NCBI GenBank assembly: GCA_005765155.1 | Contig: VCCP01000003.1 | Coordinates: 3,968,001-4,032,000, forward strand | Direction: 5' to 3' | DNA from: Zelopaecilomyces penicillatus | Lineage: Eukaryota > Ascomycota > Sordariomycetes > Hypocreales > Pseudodiploosporaceae | Length of the DNA: 64,000 nucleotides | In this document: in pieces, positions 12,460 through 23,999 of the stretch | Numbering within the stretch: position 1 is the first letter of the stretch | Layout: each line of letters starts with the position of its first letter | The notes under the pieces: model-generated | Told to the model about the DNA's origin: nothing | What the model saw: the letters and a program-made list of their open reading frames with translations, nothing else | The model's database searches: none | Program-made: the position numbers and the translations under genes

Positions 12460-13843
12460 CTTGGGAAGGCAGGCGGGCGGTGCTGGGCTGATAAAATACT
12501 GCTGATGGGGGGGAGGGGCGCTGCGACAGATGTTCTGCCTGAGGCGTCAAGACGGTCAGTAGCCAATCAGACGCGGCGGCTGGACACGGTTCGAGAAAGG
12601 TGTCTAGCGGTTGCCTTGCGCAGCAGCCTGCCTGGCCTCTCAGGAGTTAGTTACTCTCTTTGCACTGTACATCGAGTGCGTGCACAACCTCGTTGTGTTG
12701 TAACGCGCAATGGACAGGTAACCAGAGCAGTCGCCGATGAGGGGGGGGAGTGAATGCTGCAAAAAGAGAACAGGTGAATAGAAATACAGGGGCCTTCCAT
12801 GCCTTTCTCTATCTTGGGTGTTTGACGCAAAGCTGTAATCAACACGGCGTACGTAGCGCCTGTCAGTGAGAATTGGAGGGCTGGGGATGACAACGCAAGT
12901 CAAGGCCCATCCATCCATCACTACCTTATCCTCAAATACCCCCCAACACCACATATGACATATATGTGCTTATTGTCGTCTTTGTTAGCACATCTGGTGT
13001 GGCACAACACGCTCGGAGGTGTGGCGTCATGTTGGTGGGGCGCCCAGATGTCTCAAACTCTACAGTGTCGACGCCTCAACAAGCATCAACTGCCCATCAC
13101 CTGACACCGAGTGCTGGTACTTTGCATCACTTGACAGCCCGCCCGCCTATTGCTGCTTGTGGAACATGAGATGCTGGGCTTGCTGGGCATGCTGAGACGA
13201 AGAAAATTGCTCGAGGACATCGCCATCAGCCATCGTTCGGCCTCCATTATGCACGTCTAGGTTTAAAGAATGGTCACGAAACCGGTGTAACGGCCACTAT
13301 CGGCACTCACACAGAGATCCCATGCTGAACTATGAATAGCTAGCTTACCATTTTGCTTACCTAGTTCTTGTGAATATTGCTTTTGTTGTCTCTCTTGACT
13401 TGTTCATACAGAAAGCATATGGATCCGGGTTTGTTCCTCCAAATCCCTATTGCAGGATAGAGGTTCTGCCAAAGAGCATTGCACATCGTTACAAATAGAT
13501 TCACGCTGTAAAGCATGTGGATCCCCTCTCTAAAGCCTAGGAATCTGACTGAGAATTCTTCTCTCGGGGTTCAAATGTAAACATCGGCTAATTATACCGG
13601 CCGCAGCCGTGCCCTGGTGACCGTGACCCCACAAATAACGATGCTCCATTTCGGGGCCGTTGTGGAGTCAAGTACTCTGCGAAGCCGGACATCTAGTTAT
13701 GAAAGCAGTCAGAGCAAGGGTTCCAGCTCTAAAACTTCAATTCATTTACTCAAATAACATCATCCATCATTTCATTATTATCCATCTTTGCTGCATGAAC
13801 CTATTTGGCTCCAAATGTAGAGTGTTAATGCCAAAGCATGCCA

Positions 13844-14827
13844 TCACCGGGTTTTCGCAAAGTGCTCGTCCCAAGTCATCTTCTTCATTCTCACCATTTT
13901 TACCATCTCTACGGTTCTCGTGTTCTCGTCGAGCCATGCTAGGGTCCTGATCTGAATATCGTGTAGCCAATAAGGACTCATGTCCCTCATCTTCCGCTTG
14001 ATGGCGTTATCTGCCGTCCGTACGAGGCACCGTCCATATTCATCCGCAGTGGGCGAACCTTTGGCCACTCCCTTGCTATTTCCCTGTGAAAGCACATCTC
14101 CAGGAATAACTGCCAGGCAGTCAATATGTTGTGCAGATTCGGAAGAGACCAACTCCCTCGACACACTGCGACTTAAAGCAAGGTTGAATGCCTTGGTGGC
14201 TGCGTAAAGTGTGAGCCATGGTAACCCCGCGTAGCCGGCGGAACTCAAGTTTATGATGAGTGACCGCTCTGCACTGTTGCCGCGTTTGCGGGTCAGCACT
14301 GGTATCATTAGAGCCGTGAGCCGGGCCATGAAACGGGAGTTCATGTCAATGACGGCGTCGACATCAGCGCATGAGTATGTAACCAGCTCGCGCAAGGGCG
14401 GTACCTGAATGGGGTTACCCCCTACGTTGTTGATGAGAATTGAAACTTGCAGATCCTCGATGGACCTCACGGCGTTTTCCATCTCAGCAGGCGTCGCTGT
14501 TTGAGCATTGAGGACGATAGTACGAACGACTGCGCCTGGTGTGGCCTTTTCGAGAGTTGCTTTGGCTTGAACAAGCTCGTCGGAGAGGTGGCCGAGCAAA
14601 ATCACGCCCAGGCCTTGGTTCACAAGTTCCCGAGCGATGCCAAAGCCGATGCCAGCGCTGGCGCCGGTGATGAGGGCATAGGCTGGATCTGGCCCTGCCC
14701 GCTTGTAGGAACGCAGGGGAGAGGCAGGGAGAGCAAAGTGTAGCATAAGAAAGTCAAAGACTCCATAGACGGCGTAGAGGAGAATCCCCCCGCCAAAAAT
14801 AGCGAGAGCGTTGACAAAGACGCTCAT
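13844..14827 (-). CDS. Short-chain dehydrogenase, 17-beta-HSD/3-ketoacyl-reductase-like
   Basis: Single exon, 327 aa. Residues about 4-28 form a hydrophobic N-terminal anchor. Classical SDR motifs follow: TGASAGIG (54-61) for the dinucleotide, NNVGG (133-137), a catalytic Ser in NLSS (about 195) and YAATK (208-212) with catalytic Tyr and Lys. Membrane anchor, size and motif layout resemble the very-long-chain 3-ketoacyl-CoA reductase / 17-beta-hydroxysteroid dehydrogenase type 12 group (yeast Ybr159w) and HSDL1-like proteins, so an NAD(P)H-dependent reductase facing the ER membrane is likely. No KKXX retrieval signal is visible at the C-terminus (it ends HFAKTR), so it is probably a paralogue rather than the core elongase subunit. 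Substrate is not predictable. It is divergent from the mitochondrial protein gene at 16159, 1.3 kb away. Confidence 0.85.
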   Translation of the reverse strand: MSVFVNALAIFGGGILLYAVYGVFDFLMLHFALPASPLRSYKRAGPDPAYALITGASAGIGFGIARELVNQGLGVILLGHLSDELVQAKATLEKATPGAVVRTIVLNAQTATPAEMENAVRSIEDLQVSILINNVGGNPIQVPPLRELVTYSCADVDAVIDMNSRFMARLTALMIPVLTRKRGNSAERSLIINLSSAGYAGLPWLTLYAATKAFNLALSRSVSRELVSSESAQHIDCLAVIPGDVLSQGNSKGVAKGSPTADEYGRCLVRTADNAIKRKMRDMSPYWLHDIQIRTLAWLDENTRTVEMVKMVRMKKMTWDEHFAKTR

Positions 14828-16158
14828 TGCGGCAAAACACGGTTATTTGGATTGCAGAGTGTCTGTTGAACCGGGAACAGGCGAGCAAATATTGTGCGAT
14901 TTCGCTTATTGTTAACAAAGCAAGGATTTCGGTGGATGTTTATCTTGGCTGGGTTGGTGAATCAAGCGAGTGCAATGCTGACATCTTTCAGAGAATGTCA
15001 GATCCCCGCACCACCACACAATAATTGAGCGAGGACCCTCAAGGTGGCCGCGTAAGCAAAAATCTGTATAGCAATCATGAAGAAGCCATTTCTGAGGTTT
15101 TGTTCTCGGAGCTCCGTGCCCGTATTTGATCAGACTTGATGTATAGTCATCATAAAATCAAGCAGCCATGGCTTTTATTCTTTGCATTATTTTCCAAGTA
15201 GCATTGTAATGACTTCACGGGACTCCAGTGTCGATACCAGTGTCCAACAACGCAACCTGCCATGACGGGAGGGGCTCATATTTTGAAGCAATGCGGCAAC
15301 GGCCAGGATAATGATGCAGTGGCCGTAACATACATATTCGGCGAAGCACTAAACTCTGTGTTCCTAGATGCAGCTTTTGGTTTGGTTATTAAAACAGCTT
15401 AGTTGCTAGCTGTCAGGAATGCCCAGCATTGCAAACGATTCTAGGTAACCCTTGAAAGGCAATGGTGAGACTTTGAATTGTGCAAGATTGTTGACGATGA
15501 AAATGGCAGGCGAAGTTTCACGAGCTTTCAGACAACCTACTTAGTTACCTCTTCCTGCCACCTGGTCTGAGAATAGCAGGTATAATTCTGGGTCTTGTCG
15601 CAATCCACGCGATGATAACGGGAAATAAATGTTATCAGACCGTGTACCTGCATGCAGTCGCGGCTTCCTGGTTTCTATTAACGTCAATGACGTAACAGCC
15701 TCGGAGAATCGCCTCCGCCTCCGCCCGCTGAAGGTCCTGGAGAAGCCCTGTAACAAACCCCCCTGCCAAATCTGCTACAGCTGTTGGCAGTGCCCACCAG
15801 CGCCCATGCGTCTTTTTTCCAGGGCGCAACCCACTGTTTCCCTGCCAGCCACCATACGGTCCCTTGCCGATATGTACTACGTCATACATGCACGTATTAT
15901 GATGCACGTAATGATGAGCTTCAGCTTGTTTCCAATTGAGCAGAGTTTAAACTATTAAAGAGCTTGCGTCGCCGGGTAAACAGCAAAGGGAGCATAATTC
16001 ATTCAATAAATATCATTCAGTCGCCTTCCCTCCATTTCTCTTACTTTCATCCCAACAACCTACCAATTGGACACCAATTCCATTCTATCTTCCATCTCCC
16101 AACCTCCAGCCCTAACCTCAACCTCAACATCAAGCTTCTCTCTCTCTACTAGCCCATC
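14828..16158. other. Divergent intergenic region
   Basis: 1.3 kb between the divergently transcribed dehydrogenase and mitochondrial-protein genes. It should contain both promoters. The last 150 bases are C/T-rich, as expected for a fungal 5' leader. No coding or RNA feature was recognised. Confidence 0.5.
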
Positions 16159-17379
16159 ATGATCCAAGCCAGACCTCTCGCCAGATTGGCCGTGCCCCGG
16201 GCCACCCGCTGTGTTCGTCGGCAGACTCGCTTTCAATCATCAACTTCTACTGCTGAAAGCGCCAAGGGTAGCGGCTCCAGCTTTGGTGCCGGTGTCGCTG
16301 GCGGCCTGGTTGGTGCTACCATTTTCTATGGCGCCTATTCCTACACACCGGCCGGTCAAGCAGCGAGCAAGTTGAATAAGGCAGCTAAGGAGGCCAATTC
16401 AAAGTACCAAGAGGCTGCAAAGAAGCTACAAGAGAACACCCCCAGCGCCGACCAAGCCGTCGACTACATCAAGCAATTCGCCTACTCATACGTCGGCTGG
16501 ATCCCCGGTGGTCGGGCTTACGTGGATGTTGCCTTTGAGGACTGGGAAACTGTTCGCAAGAATCACAAAGAGGAGGCCGATAAGATCATCAACGATGCCT
16601 ATAAACAGTTCCAGGAGGTGTCCAAGTCAGGATTGAGCATCGAAACAGCCTCAAAGGCTTACGATGTGATTGCGGATATCTCCAAGCAGGTTGCCAACCT
16701 CTCTGGAGATGCCGTTTCAGACATCTTGGATAATCATCCTCAGCTCAAAGAAAAGCTGGGTGGTAATGTCGACCGTCTCAAGGAACTGGGCGAGAAATAT
16801 GGTCCCGAGGCACAGAAAATGGTGGACGACACCTGGAAAGAGATCAAGTCCATCTTTGCTGGAGGATTCAGCGCGGGTAGTCTAGAAAAGGCCCGCAAGC
16901 TCATCGAAGAAAAGATGCAGCAAGTCAACAAGCTGGGTGACCAAGCGTGGAAGAAGGCCTTGGAGGAGGCTAAGCCCTACATCGACAATAACCCCAAGAT
17001 CAAGGAGCTTGTCGAGAAGAATGCCGATGCTCTCAAGCAGGGCAACATCAAGGACCTATTTGCCCAGGCCAAGAAGGCTGTTGAGTCTGGCGACCTTGGA
17101 GACCTTGAGGGCTATGTGAAGGATGCCGTTGACAAGGCCAAGTCCAAGGGTTCCGAGATTGCCAGCGGATGGGGCGACATGGACAAGTATCTGAAGATGA
17201 TCCCCCATGGCAGCGAGATTCTGCCCAAGCTGCAGCAGCTGAGCCAGGTCGCGGACAAGCACAAGGAAGAGGGCGAGCAGCTATTCAAGGAGACACTTGA
17301 GGAGCTGAAGAAGGTGCTGGAGGACAAGTCAGAAAAGGCAAAGGAAATTGCCAAGAAGGCTGAGAAGGAGGCGAAATGA
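16159..17379 (+). CDS. Predicted mitochondrial membrane-anchored amphipathic-helix protein
   Basis: Single exon, 406 aa. The N-terminus is Arg-rich with almost no acidic residues (MIQARPLARL, then several Arg to about residue 26), a typical mitochondrial presequence. A Gly/Ala-rich membrane segment follows at about residues 43-61. The remainder (about 67-406) is a nearly continuous series of Lys/Glu/Ala-rich amphipathic helices, resembling apolipoprotein-like or LEA-like architecture, and ends in a charged coiled coil. This suggests an inner-membrane-anchored protein with a long helical domain; which side it faces cannot be told from sequence. I do not recognise a named family, so function is unknown. 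The ATG at 16159 is the first in a pyrimidine-rich leader and starts the presequence directly. Confidence 0.8.
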   Translation: MIQARPLARLAVPRATRCVRRQTRFQSSTSTAESAKGSGSSFGAGVAGGLVGATIFYGAYSYTPAGQAASKLNKAAKEANSKYQEAAKKLQENTPSADQAVDYIKQFAYSYVGWIPGGRAYVDVAFEDWETVRKNHKEEADKIINDAYKQFQEVSKSGLSIETASKAYDVIADISKQVANLSGDAVSDILDNHPQLKEKLGGNVDRLKELGEKYGPEAQKMVDDTWKEIKSIFAGGFSAGSLEKARKLIEEKMQQVNKLGDQAWKKALEEAKPYIDNNPKIKELVEKNADALKQGNIKDLFAQAKKAVESGDLGDLEGYVKDAVDKAKSKGSEIASGWGDMDKYLKMIPHGSEILPKLQQLSQVADKHKEEGEQLFKETLEELKKVLEDKSEKAKEIAKKAEKEAK

Positions 17380-18318
17380 GAGAGTCTTGGTGACTCTTGT
17401 TTTTTTCTTCCTCGGATTGATGCATGATCATGAAAGGCGTTTAATTTTTTGGAATCAAAATGGTACGGTGGATGCACCGCACCAATGACATGTGGGATAT
17501 TGTATACTTAGGGACTGTGTTAGTAAACAAATATTTGCTAAATGGTTGTTTTCTTGGTGTTTCGTCTTGTGAAATCTGGCAATCGAATCCCGATGGTGAG
17601 TATTTCACAGTTGTTCAAGGGTGAGCAAACAGTGTTGTAAACGAGTTAGCCTGGAATCCTCCAGGTTAGGTTGTGTGGGCCGAAAATTTGATCTTCTCCC
17701 ACTTATACAGACGCCCCAATTCTACGTCACTCATGGCGTCCACACGTGTATCAAGGTGCGAATCGCTTTTGGTACTTATAATACTCTCGCCCATACTATA
17801 GTTACATACTGTATAAGGGGCCAAACTTGCTTAGGTGTTGGTGTATTAAATCTCTCTGCAAATCAAGCTCTTACTTGATGCTGTAGAATCTAGATAGCGG
17901 TCGCACGAATGAGCCGTTGAAATCCAATAATGGTGGGACAGCTTATGTTCTTTCTAGGTTTTCAATAGTCAGATTTGGTAAAACGTTATTTGCACAAAAT
18001 TTTCCATAGAACAAACATTCGTAGGATATAAAATTCGCTGTATGACTTGAGGTTCAGGAAGTATCGCGGGGGGGGGGGGGGGGGGGGGGCGCCATCTTTT
18101 GCGATAACGGCGGAACAAACGTCACTGCTCTGTGCTTATCGATAAGATGGCCGCTAGAGAGGAGGCGTCGTTCAACCACCACATTCTAACCCTCCCAGCT
18201 CCCAAATGCTCCGGATCTCAATACCAAGATCAATCTCACCAACTTATCATTTTTGCCAAATGCGTCTTTCATTTCTGAGAAACCTTCAAACCACCAGATA
18301 GCTCAAAGTCTCTTCGCT
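17380..18318. other. Intergenic region with poly-G tract
   Basis: 0.94 kb between two tandem plus-strand genes: 3' flank of the mitochondrial protein gene and promoter of GID9. A/T-rich for most of its length with a striking 22-base G run at 18068-18089. No gene was recognised. Confidence 0.6.
18068..18089 (+). repeat. 22-nt poly-G tract
   Basis: Uninterrupted run of 22 G about 230 bp upstream of the GID9 start codon. The length may be affected by polymerase slippage or assembly error. Confidence 0.85.
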
Positions 18319-19708
18319 ATGGCTGACCCCGAGCACTCTGTGCTCAAACACAGCAACCATCTACTCCTAGTACATGCCCAATGCATCTTGCATCCCCCAC
18401 ATCCCAAGTTTGATATGCTGCTACTAACTTCATCACTTCTCTCAAATAGGACCAACCCCTTCTAAGACTCCCAAACGAGCTCCTCCGCAAGAACTTCCGT
18501 TCCGCCCACTTCACCATCGAAAAGGATACATCGGCCCTCAAGACGCTCCTCAAGGACTCTGCAACAGCCGCCGTGTCTGGAAGGGCCTCGCAGCAAGATG
18601 TCCTGCGCAACCTTGACTCCATGATTGCGAGGATGCGTGGCGTCAAGCGCAAGATCACGGCACATGCGGAGGAGGAGGCTCGTCTACACACTCAGACGGC
18701 GGCGCGCATATCCCATCTAGATGAGCTCTACTCCATGAAGAGCGTCGACGACGTCAAATACGAGGCCTGGAGCCGCAAACGGCTGGATCGTTTGCTCGCC
18801 GATTATCTCCTCCGACAGGGGTATAACCAGAGCGCCAGCGAGCTTGCGAACGAGAGGGGCATGCGGGATCTGGTCGACGTGGAGACGTTTGTGGGCATGA
18901 GTCGTATTCGCGAAGCTCTGCTTAATGGTAGCGTTACTGAGGCGCTTGCTTGGTGCACCGAGAACAAAAAGGAGCTTCGAAAGATGGAGGTATAAATGAT
19001 CTCTTCCCCTTCCTGCCCCTCCTGTATTCCTCCTGTTTTGAAGGAAATATCGAGAATATGATTGACTGATCCCAAATACAGAGTAAACTAGAATTTATGC
19101 TGCGCTTCCAGCAGTACATTGAGCTCATCCGCACGCAGTCCGAACCCAAACTCATTGAAGCAATCTCACACGCGAAAAAGTACCTCATGCCATACTGGAA
19201 CACATACCCCAAGGAAGTCAGGCAGGCCTGCGGTCTCCTCGCCATCCCCCCCAATAGCCCCTCCTCCAGCACATACGGCGACCTCTACAAGCCCTCCCGC
19301 TGGGCTGAGCTCGCCGACGTCTTCACCACCGCTCACAACAACCTCCTCTCCCTTCCCTCAGTGCCGCTGCTGCATATTGCCCTGTCGTCGGGACTCTCGG
19401 CGCTCAAGACGCCCGCCTGCCACGCCTCGGCACTCCATGGCCGTGATTCGGCATCTATGCTGGGCCACGGTGTTTGCCCCATCTGCTCCACCGAGCTCAA
19501 CGACCTGGCACGGAATGTCCCGTATGCTCACCACACCAAGAGCCATGTTGAACATGATTTGCTTCTTCTTCCAAGTGGTAAGGTTCACGGCAAGGAGCGA
19601 CTAGAGGACCAGGCCAAGAAGGCGGGGCTGCCTCCCAACATGGTCAAAGACCAGAGTACCGGAGATGTTTATCCCATCGATGCTCTGAAGAAGGTTTATA
19701 TAACTTAG
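18319..19708 (+). CDS. fyv10: GID complex E3 ligase subunit Gid9/Fyv10 (MAEA homologue)
   Basis: Three exons: 18319-18369, 18450-18989, 19082-19708; 405 aa. Both introns have good CTAAC-like or GATTGACTG branch regions, and exon phases match. After a coiled-coil N-terminus come a LisH-type motif (about residues 125-155), the CTLH/CRA region, and a C-terminal RING-Gid domain (about 330-400) with CPICSTEL as its first Cys pair and a conserved HHTKSH segment. This is the Fyv10/Gid9 subunit that, with Gid2/Rmd5, forms the catalytic RING pair of the GID/CTLH ubiquitin ligase. In yeast that complex degrades fructose-1,6-bisphosphatase and other gluconeogenic enzymes when glucose returns. Length agrees with fungal homologues. 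The first exon encodes only 17 residues. The gene converges on CAF1. Confidence 0.93.
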
Positions 19709-20524
19709 GTCTCAATCATTGGCGCCAAACCAAAACCCCCCCCCAAAAAAAAACCCCCAAGAAATTAAAAGAGTGAAGGTGCCAACATGGCTTCTGATAT
19801 GAGCAAGAAAAACATAGCTCTTTCTTAAGATTCTATTCAATTGGGAGCACAAATCATATTTTGTTCAGTGGTGGGGTGGAAATTGGGGATAGCCTGGATG
19901 AGAATCAAGTGTCATGATTTACTATGCGTTTTGCCTTACTCAGAGGTTTGGTCTTTTTGTTTCTACGTAGACACTTTGTATAATAGCCTTTTATATTCTG
20001 GCGCAAGGGATGGGGAGGGGTTAATTAGCGTATTCGTCATCAAGTACCCTCGTTCGAAATAAATATCAGAGAACCTTCATTTTCATTTCGCTTGAGTTGC
20101 AATGGGATTAGACACCAAAGCATTGATAGATACAGTACATAGCGGGACCTAACCGAAGGAATAAAACAACACAGCCAGAGCCGCCGCATCCACGCCCGTT
20201 CCCAGACTCCATGATCTTCCCCGCCCGTTCCGACATCCCTCCAAGCATAGCAAATAAATGGTCCAATCCGAGTTTCCCTATGTATTCCTGATACGAGTTC
20301 AATAAACAAAACCGATGAACGGCTAATTCCCAATGCCAAAGGGCAACGATGAGCGGATCTAATGGCAACAAGACATATAAACCCAGCAAATCCAGAAAAT
20401 GCTCATCTGAATACCCCGGCTTCAAACCCATGCTACCAATGTTTCTGATATTGCCTTCCATAGCAGGCGCAATAACAAAGGTGCGGGGGTGGTGTCAATA
20501 CATGGTACAATCGTCTGCAGTACC
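19709..20524. other. Convergent 3' intergenic region
   Basis: 0.8 kb between the 3' ends of GID9 (+) and CAF1 (-), holding both 3' UTRs. A C-run followed by an A-run sits just after the GID9 stop (about 19737-19753). No gene was seen. Confidence 0.6.
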
Positions 20525-22069
20525 CTACCTGCCATTACCACCAAAGGCAAAACTGCCAAAGACACCACCACCACCCCCGGGAGTCATAGGCCCCATGTTG
20601 GGCATTCCATTGGCATGATGGCTTTGACCTGCAGGAGTAGTGGCTAGGCCAACGGTCCCTGTGTTTGGTGTACTCGGAGTCCCGCCGTTCTGCCCTGACC
20701 CGTTGATTTGACCGGCCTGGTCGTTAACACCATGCATCATCGGAGCTATCATGAGACCATCAGGGAAGCCTAGACCCCATACCTTACCGAGGTGTTCGTC
20801 GGGGATTTCGCTATTGAAAATTTTGTCACGCATCTGGAAAAACACCTTGCCAGTGAGAAGGGAGTCGGATCCTGCCTGATGCGCCGAGCCTATGCGCTTA
20901 ACCTTGAGCGTTTCGGCGATATTCTCCAGGCCCGACTTGTGCTCAAACTTTTGCAGAATCTCCGCACTGTTGGGATCTGAAGGTGTGAGAAGTCCAGAGT
21001 TGTGAAGTCTAATGGCATGCTTCATGAGGTGCTTGACATCATAAGTCGAGGGAAAGTAGAGCTTCATCTTGTGATCAAAATCGACTTCATCATTGGGGAG
21101 GGGCATGCATATGAGAAGCTTTGTCAGGTAACCGAAATCGTAACCACCGTGGAATGAAATCCATCTGACGTTATCAAAGCATACAAGGCCAGAAGGGATG
21201 AGCAAAGAGGCGAAGTCGTGGGGATCAATGCCATCGCGCTCGAGGAGGTTGAAGTCGATGCCGGCCTGTTGAAGAGACTCGATTGATTTTTCATTGTACA
21301 TGTCTTCTTTGAGAGAGAATTTGAAGTTGAACTGCCATGAGTAGGGGAACGGTCCCTGGTTAACATTCCGCCTAGCTGCTGTACTCAGTCCAAGCTCAGG
21401 TCCAGGCCGTGCTGGAGGCGTCTCGCCATCTTCGTTGAACAGTGTCAACCCGATTTGGATAACCTTGAGCATGTCGACGTTGGTTCGAAGGCATTGATAG
21501 TGATAATCGCTTTTCCCTCGGAATCCACCCATTGGCCTTGAAACAACACCTGGAAATTCGGTATCCTGGAATGAAATTAGCCAAATCGTAGCTATGCAAA
21601 AGCCGTGGCCTATTCACATCATACTCACCATTGCAATATAAGGATATTTGTCCACAAGATCTCTCAACACAGCCATCTCCTCATGTAAGTTATGTTTCCA
21701 GACCTCGCGTATCCTCCCTTTGTTAGGCTGCTGCGCCCTCATCGTCGGATGGTCCATCAAAACATTGTGCTGCACCTGTCCTCCATGTTGTTGCTGTAAG
21801 CCTGCTGCCGATGCCGGGCCATGCGCAAATCCCATCCTCGCGCTCTGGCTCCCAAAGCCCGTGTCGGCGAACCCAGCACCTCCATTGAGTCCCGCGGCGC
21901 CGAAGCCATTTCCGTTGGTGGCAAAAGGGCTGATCTGCGCGTTGGCATTGAGATACTGGTTACCCCCCAGTGGACCACCCTGGGGTTGGCCATGGGAAGG
22001 GAAACCGGGTTGGTGGAATGGCGCTGCAACGCCAGGCCCGGCGCTGAAGCCCCGTATTTGAGGCGGCAT
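20525..22069 (-). CDS. caf1: CCR4-NOT deadenylase subunit CAF1/POP2
   Basis: Two exons, complement(21629-22069) and complement(20525-21565), with a 63-nt intron; 493 aa. The intron sits immediately before the first catalytic motif, and splicing gives YPYIAM-DTEFPGVV. DEDDh nuclease residues are visible: Asp148 and Glu150 (DTEFPG), Asp290 (GGYDFGY), His376 and Asp381 (HQAGSD). The 145-residue N-terminal extension is Gly/Gln/Asn-rich and disordered, and the C-terminus is Gly/Pro-rich (MTPGGGGG), both common in filamentous fungi. About 20 extra residues (around 195-220) separate two strands relative to the animal CNOT7 arrangement. The product removes poly(A) tails as the Caf1 nuclease of CCR4-NOT. 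The promoter is shared with, or adjacent to, the complex I subunit gene transcribed in the opposite direction. Confidence 0.95.
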
Positions 22070-22914
22070 GGGATCTTGCGGAGGTGGGGCGTTATCCCAC
22101 GGTCGAGGAGATGGTCGAGATGAGTTTTTTAAATATGGAGGGCAACTGACGTGGCTGGCAAGGGATCGCGGGGTGCTGGGTTGGGGCGACCTCTAGCGGG
22201 ATGAGGATGCAGGCGTGTTGTAATCTTGGTGGCCTCTTGCAGGCTGCATTTGATGATTCTATATGACGCTGACTATAATGAGTTTGTTCTTGCCAGGATG
22301 TTCAGAAGATGCTGGTGTTAAGGATGTGTGGCCGACACAGTCTTGGTGAAGGCAAAGGGCAGAGGACGAGGTGGGACGCGGAGAAGCGCAGAGAAGAAGA
22401 GGTGTTCGAGCGAGAGGCGACACTGAAAAGTAATATTGATGATGGTTCGTTGAGTGTGCGGGACTCTGGGCTTAAGATTCGGGAGATGTTTGCGTGCGGT
22501 GATGCGTAAAGCTATGACGGTTGTTTGGGAGGTGTCTGGAGATAAAAAGAGACGACACTGCCAGACTGGACATCGTGATGGACGAGCCGAATGGCTCTTG
22601 CCAGCAGGACCAGATTGGTGGTCCGTGCGCCGCGTGCCTAACCATTTGCTGGCAGGGCCTGGTGGCTGGAGGGGAGAGGGCGGTTCAGGGCTCTCAAAGC
22701 ACCTGTTGCTGGTGCTGTTGATCGCTATTACAGCCTACAGCAAGGCTACTAGTAATCACCTCCATATTATTCGCACTTGGCTGGGGTCCGCCGCGACTTT
22801 GTTCCGACGACCCATAATCTTGCGACCAGCTCTGTAACGGAAATCCACCATCCAACGAGCGTGTCCACGCCAATTGCTCCTGCAACCGAACCTGCGCCGC
22901 CCTCAATTGGCACG
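22070..22914. other. Divergent promoter region, CAF1 / complex I subunit
   Basis: 0.85 kb between divergent CAF1 and the NDUFB3-like gene. It contains both promoters and leaders. Nothing else was recognised. Confidence 0.6.
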
Positions 22915-23467
22915 ATGCTTCCCACAAGGTACGTCTAGAGCACACCTGCGATCCTTTTATTTCGCCCCGATGATTGCGTCCCTCCCCGAGTGCTGACAAT
23001 TGGATTCGACAAACAGAGTGCTTCGGTCCGCCCGCGGGCCCAAGGCCAACATTACCGGCTTCAACATACGAGCTTTTAGAGAGGCCGCTGGCCAGCCACG
23101 ATACGACCCCTGGGAGCGAACGTTCGTGATACCCTTTCCTTACTATATCGCCTTCATTCATCGGAGGCATATCACCTTTTTTGAGACGTCTCCACGCCGC
23201 ACTCTTTGACTTCATATGAAGAAGGGGAGGGGAAAAAACGAGACAAGGGGAATCGATTACTAACGAAAGCGGGAATTTAGAGACGCTTGGAGATCTCAGG
23301 GCGCCTTCACGAGGTGGAACCGATTCAAGGGTGCGTTCCCCGGCCTGGGAACAGCCACAGTTGCGTTTGCAGGATACTGCACCTACGAGCACTTCTTCAT
23401 GGACGACGGACACGGCAGCCACGGCGAGGGTCACGGCGAGAGTCACGGCAAGGAAGAGCATCACTAA
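22915..23467 (+). CDS. NADH:ubiquinone oxidoreductase B12 (NDUFB3-like) subunit
   Basis: Three exons: 22915-22928, 23017-23121, 23281-23467; 101 aa. The first exon encodes only four codons plus two bases (MLPTR). CTGAC and CTAAC branch sites precede both acceptors. The spliced protein carries the B12 family core: DPWER near the middle, then AWRSQG, FTRWNRFKGAFPGLGTATV, a single membrane helix (about residues 62-80) and the conserved YEHFF. The C-terminus is His/Gly-rich (GHGSHGEGHGESHG). This is an accessory, single-pass subunit of the membrane arm of mitochondrial complex I. Size matches the family (about 90-105 aa). Intron 2 is 159 nt, among the longest in the window. Confidence 0.9.
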
Positions 23468-23999
23468 GCGAGTTGCTGGAAAGAAGATAAGAAATGACGA
23501 TTGGGCCTGGGTTCGCGCAGAAGCCCACATGCTAAGGGAAAGTGTGTACATATATATTCTCGCGTGCCATTGGGAAGAGTCTTGTTATTTTCAAGCAACG
23601 GAGCTGAACAATTAAACAAATCTGAAGAATTTCCGAGGCTTTCTTCGGAGTGACTGGATGATGGTGATGATGATGGTAGTGATTGTCGGGAATTCATGAT
23701 GTGGTTTCAGACATGACGAGGATCGAGAATTATTCTCAGTCTGCAGAAGTGGTGCTTTACGATCGGTACTTTCACTGGGCGCATAACCGGAACATTGGTG
23801 CATGAATTGTGTAGATATGGCTAGCATCCAGCTGCTAACTCTTAAAACGTTGGAAGAGTCGGACTATGCATGAGCCTTCATAACTAAACTCATGCTTATG
23901 TACCCTTTACACGATGATGGCAAATCCTTGGCTTGGGAAGTCAATCATGGCCTGTCGCTAAAACACGTTGAATTGATAGTCAGATGCATTCATCACACT
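23468..23999. other. Convergent 3' intergenic region
   Basis: 0.53 kb between the 3' ends of the complex I subunit gene (+) and the UCH gene (-). No coding feature was recognised. Confidence 0.6.

Larger units (their letters stand above)
11117..13843. other. Gene-free interval: CBF1 promoter and dehydrogenase 3' flank
   Basis: 2.7 kb with no supported coding sequence. The part nearest 11116 is the leader or promoter of the CBF1-like gene and contains two CACGTG boxes. The part near 13843 is the 3' flank of the minus-strand dehydrogenase. No RNA gene was recognised. Confidence 0.5.
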
